Assembly (NCBI RefSeq): GCF_014851905.1
Contig: NZ_JACVAQ010000001.1
Span: forward strand, 1,488,001 to 1,552,000
DNA: 64,000 nt
Source of the DNA: Pseudomonas sp. PDM14
GTDB lineage: Bacteria; Pseudomonadota; Gammaproteobacteria; Pseudomonadales; Pseudomonadaceae
Reading direction: 5' to 3'
Shown here: one piece after another, positions 54,268 through 64,000 of the stretch
Layout of the letters: each line of letters begins with the position of its first letter
Position numbering within the stretch: the first letter of the stretch is position 1
Position numbers and translations under genes: made by a program
Notes under the pieces: model-generated
Seen by the model: the letters and a program-made list of their open reading frames with translations, nothing else
The model's database searches: none
What the model was told of the DNA's origin: nothing

Positions 54268-54377
54268 GAAGAACAGCCGGTCGAACCCGGCCAACAATGA
54301 CTTTGCGTCGCCCGCCCAAAAAGTGGGCACGACCCCAGGCTTTCGATTCTGGAAGCCTTTCCGCCCTGGAGCAAGCC

Positions 54378-57023
<2,646 letters not shown>

Positions 57024-57034
57024 GGAGCGAAACG

Positions 57035-58705
57035 ATGAGTGAATTGATTCGCGTACCCGACATCGGCAGCGGTGAGGGTGAAGTTATCGAGTTGTTCGTC
57101 AAGGTCGGCGACCGTATCGAAGCCGACCAGAGCCTGCTGACCCTGGAGTCCGACAAGGCCTCCATGGAAATCCCCGCGCCGAAATCCGGCGTGGTGAAGA
57201 GCCTGAAGGTGAAGCTCGGCGACCGCCTGAAAGAGGGCGACGAGCTGCTGGAACTGGAAATCGAAGGCGCGGCGGCTGAAGCCCCTGCAGCCCCGACCGA
57301 AGCACCCGCGGAAGCACCCAAGGCGCCAGCAGAGGCCCCGGCTGCCGCTGCCGCACCCGCCGCTGCGGCAGCGCCCGCCAGCAGCAGCGTGCAGGACATC
57401 CACGTTCCGGATATCGGTTCGGCAGGCAAAGCCAAGGTCATCGAAGTGCTGATCAAGGCTGGCGACAGCGTCGAGGCCGACCAGTCGCTGATCACCCTGG
57501 AGTCCGACAAGGCCTCCATGGAGATCCCCTCGCCCGCAGCCGGCATCGTGGAAGAGGTCTTGGTCAAGCTGGACGCCGAAGTCGGCACCGGCGACCTGAT
57601 CCTCAGGCTCAAGGTTGCAGGCGCTGCCGCAGCGCCGGCACCCGCCCCCGCCGCGGCACCTGCTGCGCCGGCCAGCCCGGAAGTGCATCGGGTTCCGGAA
57701 GGCGCCGCGCCACACGTGGCCGCCGAAGTGCGGGCGATTGCCGCGCTGTCCGCTGCCGCTGCGGAAACCTCCGCGCCCAAGCGCGATGGCAGCAAGGTGC
57801 ATGCAGGCCCGGCCGTGCGTATGACCGCGCGCGAGTTCGGCGTCGAGCTGGCCGCCGTCACCGGCACCGGCCCGAAAGGCCGCATCCTCAAGGAGGACGT
57901 GCAGGCCTACGTCAAGACCATGCTGCAGAAGGCCAAGAGCGCTCCGGCAGCGGGTGCGACCGGCGGCGCCGGCATTCCGCCGATCCCGGAAGTCGACTTC
58001 AGCAAGTTCGGTGAAATCGAAGAAGTGGCGATGACCCGCCTGATGCAGGTCGGCGCTGCCAACCTGCATCGCAGCTGGCTCAACGTGCCGCATGTGACCC
58101 AGTTCGACTCGGCCGACATCACCGAGCTGGAAACCTTCCGCGTGGCGCAGAAGGCCGTGGCCGAGAAGGCCGGGGTCAAGCTCACCGTGCTGCCACTGCT
58201 GCTCAAGGCCTGTGCTTACCTGCTGCGCGAGCTGCCGGACTTCAACAGCTCGCTGGCGCCGTCCGGCAAGGCCGTGATCCGCAAGAAGTACGTGCACATC
58301 GGTTTCGCCGTGGACACCCCGGACGGCCTGCTGGTCCCGGTAATCCGCGACGTCGACAAGAAGAGCCTGCTGCAGCTGGCGGCCGAAGCGGCCGAACTGG
58401 CCGAGAAGGCGCGCACCAAGAAGCTCTCGGCCGATGCCATGCAGGGTGCCTGCTTCACCATCTCCAGCCTTGGCCACATTGGCGGCACCGGCTTCACGCC
58501 GATCGTCAACGCGCCGGAAGTGGCGATCCTCGGCGTGAGCAAGGCGACCATCCAGCCGGTGTGGGACGGCAAGGCCTTCCAGCCCAAGCTGATGCTGCCG
58601 CTGTCGCTGTCCTACGATCACCGCGTAATCAACGGCGCCGCCGCGGCGCGCTTCACCAAACGCCTCGGCGAAGTACTGGGCGATATCCGCACCATGCTGC
58701 TGTAA
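57035..58705 (+). CDS. aceF: Pyruvate dehydrogenase E2 (dihydrolipoyl acetyltransferase) AceF
   Basis: AceF is the core of the pyruvate dehydrogenase complex. The 556-residue protein has two lipoyl domains (each with TLESDKASMEIP, the Lys being lipoylated), joined by Ala/Pro-rich flexible linkers. A peripheral-subunit-binding domain follows (GPAVRMTAREFGVELAAVTG, GRILKEDVQAYV), then the catalytic domain with the active-site SYDHRVINGAAAARF. Two lipoyl domains rather than the three of E. coli fit Pseudomonas. AAGGAG precedes the start, 11 bases after aceE. Confidence 0.97.
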   Translation: MSELIRVPDIGSGEGEVIELFVKVGDRIEADQSLLTLESDKASMEIPAPKSGVVKSLKVKLGDRLKEGDELLELEIEGAAAEAPAAPTEAPAEAPKAPAEAPAAAAAPAAAAAPASSSVQDIHVPDIGSAGKAKVIEVLIKAGDSVEADQSLITLESDKASMEIPSPAAGIVEEVLVKLDAEVGTGDLILRLKVAGAAAAPAPAPAAAPAAPASPEVHRVPEGAAPHVAAEVRAIAALSAAAAETSAPKRDGSKVHAGPAVRMTAREFGVELAAVTGTGPKGRILKEDVQAYVKTMLQKAKSAPAAGATGGAGIPPIPEVDFSKFGEIEEVAMTRLMQVGAANLHRSWLNVPHVTQFDSADITELETFRVAQKAVAEKAGVKLTVLPLLLKACAYLLRELPDFNSSLAPSGKAVIRKKYVHIGFAVDTPDGLLVPVIRDVDKKSLLQLAAEAAELAEKARTKKLSADAMQGACFTISSLGHIGGTGFTPIVNAPEVAILGVSKATIQPVWDGKAFQPKLMLPLSLSYDHRVINGAAAARFTKRLGEVLGDIRTMLL

Positions 58706-58748
58706 GCCGATCCAGGTTGTGCTTTGAGGCTCGACGCCTCTTCCCCTC

Positions 58749-58776
58749 AGCCCCGCCCAGTGCGGGGCTTTTTTTG
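58749..58776 (+). terminator. Terminator of aceEF
   Basis: AGCCCCGC and GCGGGGCT pair around CCAGT, followed by a run of seven T, 44 bases after the aceF stop. It is a textbook intrinsic terminator on the plus strand. Confidence 0.92.
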
Positions 58777-58895
58777 TCCGTCGTTTTCCGCTGCCGGGCA
58801 GTGATGCAGAAAACCGCCCAGCGCACAGGCGCCTCACGCCTGACGTGCTAGGGTGACTCCGACCGCGCCGCAGCAGGCGCACAGGAGCCGGGGCG

Positions 58896-59096
58896 ATGGA
58901 CGTGCGGATCGAACAGGTAGACGGCGAATCGCCACAATGGCGCGTCTACCTCAATACCTTCTTCATCATCTGCGACAGCGCCGAAGCCGCACAGGAACTG
59001 GCGCAGCGGGCCAGCGCCAGCAACGCCGAGCTGTTTCGCAAAGCGATGAACAGCCATCGCCAGCGCAAGGAAAGCGAACCGTTCTGCCTGCTCTAG
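58896..59096 (+). CDS. Small conserved-looking protein of unknown function
   Basis: The 66-residue acidic-to-neutral protein starts MDVRIEQVDGESPQWRVYL and ends in a basic stretch (NSHRQRKES) with PFCLL. It has no signal peptide or membrane segment and two cysteines. AGGAG lies upstream of the ATG at usable spacing, and the gene is isolated between terminators at 58749 and 59119, which argues for a real monocistronic gene. I do not recognise the family. Confidence 0.6.
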   Translation: MDVRIEQVDGESPQWRVYLNTFFIICDSAEAAQELAQRASASNAELFRKAMNSHRQRKESEPFCLL

Positions 59097-59118
59097 GCAA
59101 ACGACTGACTCAGATAGC

Positions 59119-59144
59119 ACAAGGCCCGGAAAACCGGGCCTTGT
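59119..59144. terminator. Terminator between the small gene and the convergent secreted-protein gene
   Basis: ACAAGGCCCGG and CCGGGCCTTGT form a perfect 11-base-pair stem around AAAA, in the 74-base gap between convergent genes. It likely serves both directions, though T-runs are short. Confidence 0.8.
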
Positions 59145-59170
59145 CATGTTCGTCGGCACCCTCCGGGCAC

Positions 59171-59701
59171 TCAGCTCTTCTGCAGGTTGCGAATCAGGAA
59201 GGTGATCGCCTTGGCCAGCTCGGCGGCGCCCTGGTGATCACGCAGCACCCGGATCCACGGGCTGCCGTCGGCCGGGTTCTTCAGTTCGCAGACGATACCG
59301 GTGGCCGGGCAGTCGTAGTGGATGTACGGATCGAGGCCGAACACCGACAGGCGTTGATTGCTCACCGCCAGCGAAGTCCCCTGCTCGGCGCGCGACTCTT
59401 CGCGTACCGCCAGCTCCCCCGGCGCGGTGACGCTCAGCTGGTAACGCAGGTCGCTGCGCTGTGGCTTGCCCACCTGGTAGGCGGCGCGCAGGGCGTAGGA
59501 ATCGAGCAGCGCATTGCTGTGCGCGAGCAGCGCGGTGCGTTCATTCTTGGTCAGGTACAGGCGCTTGAGTTCTGCCAGATAACGCGCCTGCTCTTCGCCG
59601 CTGAGCTGGGCCTCGACCGCTGCTGCCACGGAGGGCCCGCCGCCGCCCAGGGCCAGCAACAGCAATAACCCGCTCAGTCTTCTTGTCAGTCCCAGCTGCA
59701 T
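59171..59701 (-). CDS. Putative secreted/periplasmic protein of unknown function
   Basis: The 176-residue protein (ATG at 59701) has a signal peptide (RRLSGLLLLLALGGGGPSVAAA). A helical region follows (EEQARYLAELKRLYLTKNERTALLAHSNALL), then a beta-rich part with two cysteines in HYDCPATGIVCELKNP that could form a disulfide. The open frame runs over 2.8 kb upstream as a shadow of dipA; only this part is a gene. AAGGG precedes the ATG. It is divergent from dipA with about 80 bases between starts, so it may share its control. The family is not recognised. Confidence 0.65.
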   Translation of the reverse strand: MQLGLTRRLSGLLLLLALGGGGPSVAAAVEAQLSGEEQARYLAELKRLYLTKNERTALLAHSNALLDSYALRAAYQVGKPQRSDLRYQLSVTAPGELAVREESRAEQGTSLAVSNQRLSVFGLDPYIHYDCPATGIVCELKNPADGSPWIRVLRDHQGAAELAKAITFLIRNLQKS

Positions 59702-59734
59702 AATGCACCCTTGCCGAACTTTGGTTGATAGAAC

Positions 59735-59749
59735 CAGGCCGAGGGCCTG
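59735..59749. promoter_or_regulatory. Inverted repeat between the secreted-protein gene and dipA
   Basis: CAGGCC-GAG-GGCCTG is a perfect 6-3-6 palindrome in the 80-base divergent interval, 34 bases from each start codon. It may be an operator shared by both genes or an mRNA hairpin. No family assignment is possible. Confidence 0.35.
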
Positions 59750-59782
59750 AACCGTGCCAGCATACTGGAAGCCCACCGCTTG

Positions 59783-62479
59783 ATGAAAAGCCATCCCGAT
59801 GCCGCTAGCCGTAAGGCGGCCGAGGTTGTGACGCAGTTGCCAGTGCCTTCGCGCCTGGGCATGTTGCGTTTCGAGCGCTTGAACGAGCCAAGCTGGGCCC
59901 TGCTGTTCCTCGACCCCGCCTGCGAACGCCAGCTCGGCGTCGCCGCCAGCGACCTCTGCGCGCTGATCGATTCGCCCTACGCCAGCCTGATGGAACCCGA
60001 AGCACGCTACCGCCTGCACGACGAGATCCAACAGCAGCTCGCCAGCGCGCCGCACTACACGGTGCGCTACAAACTGCACGGCCCGCAGGGCACGCTGAAC
60101 CTGCTGGAGATCGGTGAACTGTTCCAGCAACGCGGCCGCGAACTGTTGCGCGGCTACCTGATCGTCGGCGCCGCCGATGCCACGGACACCCCGGAACAGC
60201 AACGCCAGAGCGAGCTGGAAGCACAGAACGTGCGCCTGCAGACCTCGCTCGACCTGTACCAGCGCTCCCAGGAAGACCACCTGCAGCACCTGATCCGCTC
60301 GCGCGCGCAGCAGAGCCTGATCGTGCGCCTGGCCCGTCATCGCTATGCCTCGCTGGACCCGCTCAAGGAAGCTGCCGAACTGATCACCCAGGCCGCCTGC
60401 GAGGCCTACGACGTGGCCCGCGCGGGCATCTGGCTGCTGCAGGAGCAGCGCATGGAACCGGTGGCCCTGTACCGCCGCGACATCGACCGCCACGAACAAC
60501 CCGCCGCGCTCGACGTTTCGCCCTACCCGCGTTACTTGGAAGCCCTGCACAGCGGCCGCGCCATCGACGCCCACGAGGCGCAGCGCGACCCGCGGACCAA
60601 GGAGCTGACCAAGAGCTACCTCAAGCCCCAGGGCATCACCGCCCTGCTCGACGCCAGCATCCGCATCGGCGGCGAGATGGTCGGCGTGCTGTGCCTGGAG
60701 CATGTCGGCGCGCCGCGGGTGTGGCAGACCGACGAGATCGCCTTCGCCGGCGAGCTGGCCGACCAGTTCGCCCAGGTCATGAGCAACCAGCAGCGGCGCG
60801 ATGCAACCAGCGCCCTGCACCTGTTCCAGCGCGCCGTCGAGCAGAGCGCCAGCGCCTTCCTGCTGATCGACCGTGACGGCCGCGTCGAGTACGCCAACCC
60901 GAGCTTCACCTCGATCACCCAGTACAGCGGCGACGAAGTTCACGGCCGGCGCATCTCCGAACTGCCGGCCCTGGAAAACCTCGGCGACCTGCTGTTCGAC
61001 GCCAACTCCGGCCTCGCCGAGCGCAACAGCTGGCAGGGCGAGTTCCGCAGCCGGCGCAAGAACCTCGAGCCCTACTGGGGCCAGCTGTCGATCTCCAAGG
61101 TGTACAACGACGACGGCGAGCTGACGCACTACATCGGCATCTACGAAGACATCACCCAGAACAAGCTGGCCCAGCAGCGCATCGAGCGCCTGGCCTACAA
61201 CGACAACCTCACTGGCCTGGGCAACCGCCCGTACTTCATCCGCGGCCTGGAAGAGCGTTTTGCGCGCAACAACGGCCGGCCGTTCAGCCTGCTGCTGGTG
61301 GACATCGACAACTTCAAGCGGATCAACGACAGCCTCGGTCACCAGACCGGCGACAAGCTGCTGATGAACCTGGCGCGGCGCCTGCGCAACAGCCTGAGCC
61401 AGGGCACCAGCCTGGCGCGCTTCGCCAGCAACGAATTCGCCGTGCTGCTCGACGGTGCCGACGAGGGCGCCGGCCTGGTGCTGGCCGCCGAGCTGCTGCA
61501 CACCCTGGACAAGCCGCTGTTCGTCGACAACCAGCTGATCAACGTCACCGGTTCGGTCGGCCTGGCCTGCGCGCCGCGCCACGGCGATGACCCGCACACG
61601 CTGATGAAGCATGCCGGTCTTGCCCTGCACAAGGCCAAGGCCAACGGCAAGCACCAGGTGCAGGTGTTCACCGAGGCGCTCAACGCCGAGGCGCACTACA
61701 AGCTGTTCGTCGAGAACAACCTGCGCCGCGCGCTGACGCAGAACGAGCTGGAGGTCTACTACCAGCCCAAGCTGTGCCTGCGCACCGGCCAGCTCACCGG
61801 CCTGGAAGCCCTGCTGCGTTGGCTGCACCCGGAAAAAGGCATGATCAACCCGGACCAGTTCATCAGCGTCGCCGAGGAAACCGGGCTGATCATCCCCATC
61901 GGCAAGTGGGTCGCGCGCCAGGCCTGTCGGGTCAGCATGGAGCTGGCGGCACTCGGGCTGGGCGAGGTGCAGGTGGCGATCAACCTGTCGCCCAAGCAGT
62001 TCACCGACCCCGATCTGGTCGGCTCGATCGCCGCGATCCTCGACGAGGAGCAACTGCCGCCGCACCTGCTGGAACTCGAACTCACCGAGAGCCTGCTGCT
62101 CGAAGGCAGCGACGACACCCGCCAGCAGGTGGCGCGCCTCAAGGCTCTGGGCCTGACCCTGGCGATGGACGATTTCGGCACCGGCTACTCGTCGCTGAGC
62201 TACCTGAAGAAATTCCCCATCGACGTGATCAAGATCGATCGCAGCTTCATCAAGGACATCCCGGAAAACCAGGACGACATGGAAATCACCTCCGCGGTGA
62301 TCGCCATGGCCCACAACCTCAAGCTCAAGGTCGTCGCCGAAGGCATCGAGACGCCTGCGCAGCTGGCCTTCCTGCGCCGGCAGAAATGCGACGTCGGCCA
62401 GGGCTACCTGTTCGACCGGCCGATCCCCAGCCGCGAGCTGACCGAACGCCTGCGCCGCTACCCTTGCCGCGGCGCCTGA
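59783..62479 (+). CDS. dipA: Cyclic-di-GMP phosphodiesterase DipA
   Basis: DipA lowers c-di-GMP and is needed for biofilm dispersion in P. aeruginosa (PA5017). The 898-residue soluble protein has an N-terminal PAS-like region, a GAF domain (about 190-340), a PAS domain (SASAFLLIDRDGRVEYANPSF), a GGDEF domain with degenerate signature ASNEF (548-552), and a C-terminal EAL domain. The EAL domain keeps the catalytic set: EALLRW (Glu675), VAINLSPKQF, LELTES, MDDFGTGYSSL, KIDRSFI, AEGIET. It should hydrolyse c-di-GMP but not make it. The ATG at 59783 matches the family N-terminus MKSHPDAAS; an adjacent TTG is possible. Confidence 0.92.
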   Translation: MKSHPDAASRKAAEVVTQLPVPSRLGMLRFERLNEPSWALLFLDPACERQLGVAASDLCALIDSPYASLMEPEARYRLHDEIQQQLASAPHYTVRYKLHGPQGTLNLLEIGELFQQRGRELLRGYLIVGAADATDTPEQQRQSELEAQNVRLQTSLDLYQRSQEDHLQHLIRSRAQQSLIVRLARHRYASLDPLKEAAELITQAACEAYDVARAGIWLLQEQRMEPVALYRRDIDRHEQPAALDVSPYPRYLEALHSGRAIDAHEAQRDPRTKELTKSYLKPQGITALLDASIRIGGEMVGVLCLEHVGAPRVWQTDEIAFAGELADQFAQVMSNQQRRDATSALHLFQRAVEQSASAFLLIDRDGRVEYANPSFTSITQYSGDEVHGRRISELPALENLGDLLFDANSGLAERNSWQGEFRSRRKNLEPYWGQLSISKVYNDDGELTHYIGIYEDITQNKLAQQRIERLAYNDNLTGLGNRPYFIRGLEERFARNNGRPFSLLLVDIDNFKRINDSLGHQTGDKLLMNLARRLRNSLSQGTSLARFASNEFAVLLDGADEGAGLVLAAELLHTLDKPLFVDNQLINVTGSVGLACAPRHGDDPHTLMKHAGLALHKAKANGKHQVQVFTEALNAEAHYKLFVENNLRRALTQNELEVYYQPKLCLRTGQLTGLEALLRWLHPEKGMINPDQFISVAEETGLIIPIGKWVARQACRVSMELAALGLGEVQVAINLSPKQFTDPDLVGSIAAILDEEQLPPHLLELELTESLLLEGSDDTRQQVARLKALGLTLAMDDFGTGYSSLSYLKKFPIDVIKIDRSFIKDIPENQDDMEITSAVIAMAHNLKLKVVAEGIETPAQLAFLRRQKCDVGQGYLFDRPIPSRELTERLRRYPCRGA

Positions 62480-62608
62480 TCGCCGCCATCTAGTCTGTTC
62501 CTGTAGTCGGCAGCGCTCGCCAGCACTGCGCTGATAGCGCAACGCCACTAGCCCCCGCTGCGCACGATGCGCTATAACCCGCCCTCATAGCCGAACCGAG
62601 GAATCATC

Positions 62609-63256
62609 ATGGTCCTGCGCTCGCAAATTCTCGCTCACAAACTCGAACTGCCAACCGCCGAACAAGCCCTGCCCGGCCGCGACACGCCTCAGGCGGTGCC
62701 GGCCGCACACTTCGTCAATGGCAACGCGCTGACGGCGCCCTTCCCCGCCGGCCTGCAGCAGGCGGTGTTCGCCCTCGGCTGTTTCTGGGGCGCCGAGCGG
62801 CGCTTCTGGCAGCAGCCGGGCGTGTGGAGCACGGCAGTCGGCTACGCCGGCGGCCATACGCCGAACCCGACCTACGAGGAAGTCTGCTCCGGTCTGACCG
62901 GCCACACCGAGGTGGTGCTGGTGGTGTTCGACCCGCAGCAAACCAGCTTCGATGCCCTGCTCAAGGTGTTCTGGGAGGCGCACAACCCGACCCAGGGCAT
63001 GCGCCAGGGCAACGATGTCGGCACCCAGTACCGCTCTGCGATCTACTGCCAGGACGACGCTCAGCTGCACGCGGCACTGGCCAGCCAGGCGCGCTTCCAG
63101 GCGCAACTTGCAGACGCCGGCTTCGGCGCGATCACCACGGAGATCGCCAAGGCCCCGACGTTCTACTACGCCGAGACCTATCACCAGCAGTACCTGGCGA
63201 AGAACCCGGCCGGCTACTGCGGCCTGGGCGGCACCGGCGTGTGCCTGCTGCCCTGA
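62609..63256 (+). CDS. msrA: Peptide methionine sulfoxide reductase MsrA
   Basis: MsrA repairs the S-epimer of methionine sulfoxide. The 215-residue protein has the active-site motif [14 protein letters not shown] with the nucleophilic Cys, [18 protein letters not shown], and a C-terminal [14 protein letters not shown] carrying resolving cysteines. The N-terminal extension of about 50 residues is typical of the long MsrA form in Pseudomonas and E. coli. GAGGAATC precedes the ATG. It follows dipA by 129 bases. Confidence 0.97.
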   Translation: MVLRSQILAHKLELPTAEQALPGRDTPQAVPAAHFVNGNALTAPFPAGLQQAVFALGCFWGAERRFWQQPGVWSTAVGYAGGHTPNPTYEEVCSGLTGHTEVVLVVFDPQQTSFDALLKVFWEAHNPTQGMRQGNDVGTQYRSAIYCQDDAQLHAALASQARFQAQLADAGFGAITTEIAKAPTFYYAETYHQQYLAKNPAGYCGLGGTGVCLLP

Positions 63257-63284
63257 TCCACACCCGGCTTAAATAACCCGAACC

Positions 63285-63303
63285 GGCCGCCTGCGTGGCG
63301 GCC
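63285..63303 (+). other. Short hairpin after msrA
   Basis: GGCCGCC and GGCGGCC pair around TGCGT, 28 bases after the msrA stop. No T-run follows, so a terminator function is uncertain; it could also lie in the leader of the next gene. Confidence 0.35.
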
Positions 63304-63342
63304 TAACAAGAACCCGTGTCTCCCCGCTTCGTCGAGCCAGGC

Positions 63343-64000
63343 ATGCCAGAAACGCCCGTCTACATCGACCCCGAGCAACTGTGCATCGGCCTCTACATCC
63401 AGCTCGACCTGGGCTGGTGGGAGCACGACTTCACCTTCAACAAATTCAAGATCAAGGACGAGGGCCAGCTCAAGGCCCTGCGCGCGCTCGGCCTCAAGCG
63501 CATGCGCTACGACCCTGCGCGCAGCGACTGCGAGCCGCTGCCACTGCAGGTCGAAGCGCCACCGCCAATCGAAGAACCGCCTCCCGTCGAAGTGCCGCCC
63601 AGCCCGGAAGAAATCGCCCGCCAGGCCCGCGCGGCCAAACTGAGCATGCTGCGCAAGCGCCTGGCCGAAGTGGACCGGCGTTTCGTCCAGGCCAGCCAGC
63701 GGGTCAAATCGCTCAACCAGACCCTGCGCGCGCAACCCGAGGAAGCCCTCAAGCAGGCCGGCGTGGTGGTCAGCGAACTGGTCGAGACGGTGCTCGGCGA
63801 AGACGGCGCGGCGCTGCACAGCATCAATGGCAAGGGCAGCGACGACGCCTACTTCCACCCGCTCAACGTCACCGTGCTGTCGGTGCTGCTCGGTCGCCAG
63901 CTCGGCCTCAACGCCGAGGCCTGCCACACCCTCGGCCTCGGCGCGCTGCTGCACGACATGGGCAAGCTGGAGATCCCCAGCAAGGTGCTGCTCAAACCCG
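63343..64000 (+). CDS. HD-GYP domain phosphodiesterase, N-terminal part (runs off the window)
   Basis: The 219 codons in the window encode an N-terminal DUF3391-type domain (VYIDPEQLCIGLYIQLDLGW, FKIKDEGQLKALRALGLKRM), a Pro-rich linker, a coiled coil (AAKLSMLRKRLAEVDRRFVQ) and the start of an HD-GYP domain with LGALLHDMGKLEIPSKVLLKP, where the His-Asp pair and Lys are in place. The GYP motif lies beyond the window. HD-GYP enzymes hydrolyse c-di-GMP to GMP. The ATG at 63343 is preferred; an in-frame GTG at 63316 is possible. Confidence 0.85.
   Translation, partial: MPETPVYIDPEQLCIGLYIQLDLGWWEHDFTFNKFKIKDEGQLKALRALGLKRMRYDPARSDCEPLPLQVEAPPPIEEPPPVEVPPSPEEIARQARAAKLSMLRKRLAEVDRRFVQASQRVKSLNQTLRAQPEEALKQAGVVVSELVETVLGEDGAALHSINGKGSDDAYFHPLNVTVLSVLLGRQLGLNAEACHTLGLGALLHDMGKLEIPSKVLLKP

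Noticed and set aside
54276..54290. CCGG-TCGAA-CCCGG hairpin in the aceE leader
   Set aside because: The stem is four to five pairs with a mismatch and is easily expected by chance in this base composition.
59171..62548. Open frame of 1125 codons on the minus strand
   Set aside because: It is the antisense shadow of dipA with low-complexity composition; only its last 176 codons form a plausible gene.

Overview
The window is a stretch of a high-GC gammaproteobacterial chromosome, almost certainly a Pseudomonas. Gene content and order follow the P. aeruginosa PAO1 block from hfq/hflX through motAB, fimX and serB to the LPS-core locus, aceEF, dipA and msrA. The PAO1 comparison is from memory, not from an alignment. 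Coding density is very high, many genes overlap by 1-4 bases, and I saw no rRNA, tRNA, CRISPR array, insertion sequence or phage gene.

Bases 1-6932 (minus strand) hold nnr, tsaE, amiB, mutL, miaA, hfq and the start of hflX, a housekeeping run for metabolite repair, tRNA modification, cell separation, mismatch repair and RNA regulation. Bases 6998-12548 carry queG, orn, a membrane-anchored methyltransferase, rsgA and the stator operon motAB. A good FliA (sigma-28) promoter lies upstream of motA. Bases 12670-21144 run on the plus strand: an HDOD protein, a rhodanese, psd, an HPP-family membrane protein, a large protein with a PilZ-like motif, and fimX. serB lies convergent to fimX across a perfect bidirectional terminator.

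Bases 22587-24676 hold a YtjB/AhpA-type membrane protein with what looks like a degenerate nucleotidyl-cyclase domain, then a YdjM-like membrane hydrolase. The hydrolase overlaps waaA tail to tail by 48 bases. In PAO1 I recall about 25 genes between these two, so this looks like a rearrangement joint. An EmrE-like SMR pump, an FAD oxidoreductase/aldo-keto reductase pair and a protein with a Nudix-like box follow.

Bases 29360-50090 are the LPS core and export locus: hldE, a DnpA-like deacetylase, a Mig-14-like protein, msbA, a kinase-like protein, a waaL-type ligase, two capsule-type transferases, wapH, a carbamoyltransferase, a two-domain kinase, wapQ, wapP, a GT9 heptosyltransferase-like gene, waaP, waaG, waaC and waaF. 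Six kinase-like domains sit in five proteins, and two of them have an altered catalytic loop. The waaL-side genes and the GT9 gene are visibly poorer in G+C, which suggests strain-variable modules in a conserved frame.

The right end (50206-64000) has ilvE, glnE, the pyruvate dehydrogenase genes aceE-aceF behind two matching palindromic operators 52 bases apart, a small orphan gene between terminators, a secreted protein divergent from dipA, msrA, and the start of an HD-GYP gene. Cyclic-di-GMP functions recur across the window (fimX, the PilZ-like protein, dipA, HD-GYP) next to motility genes.
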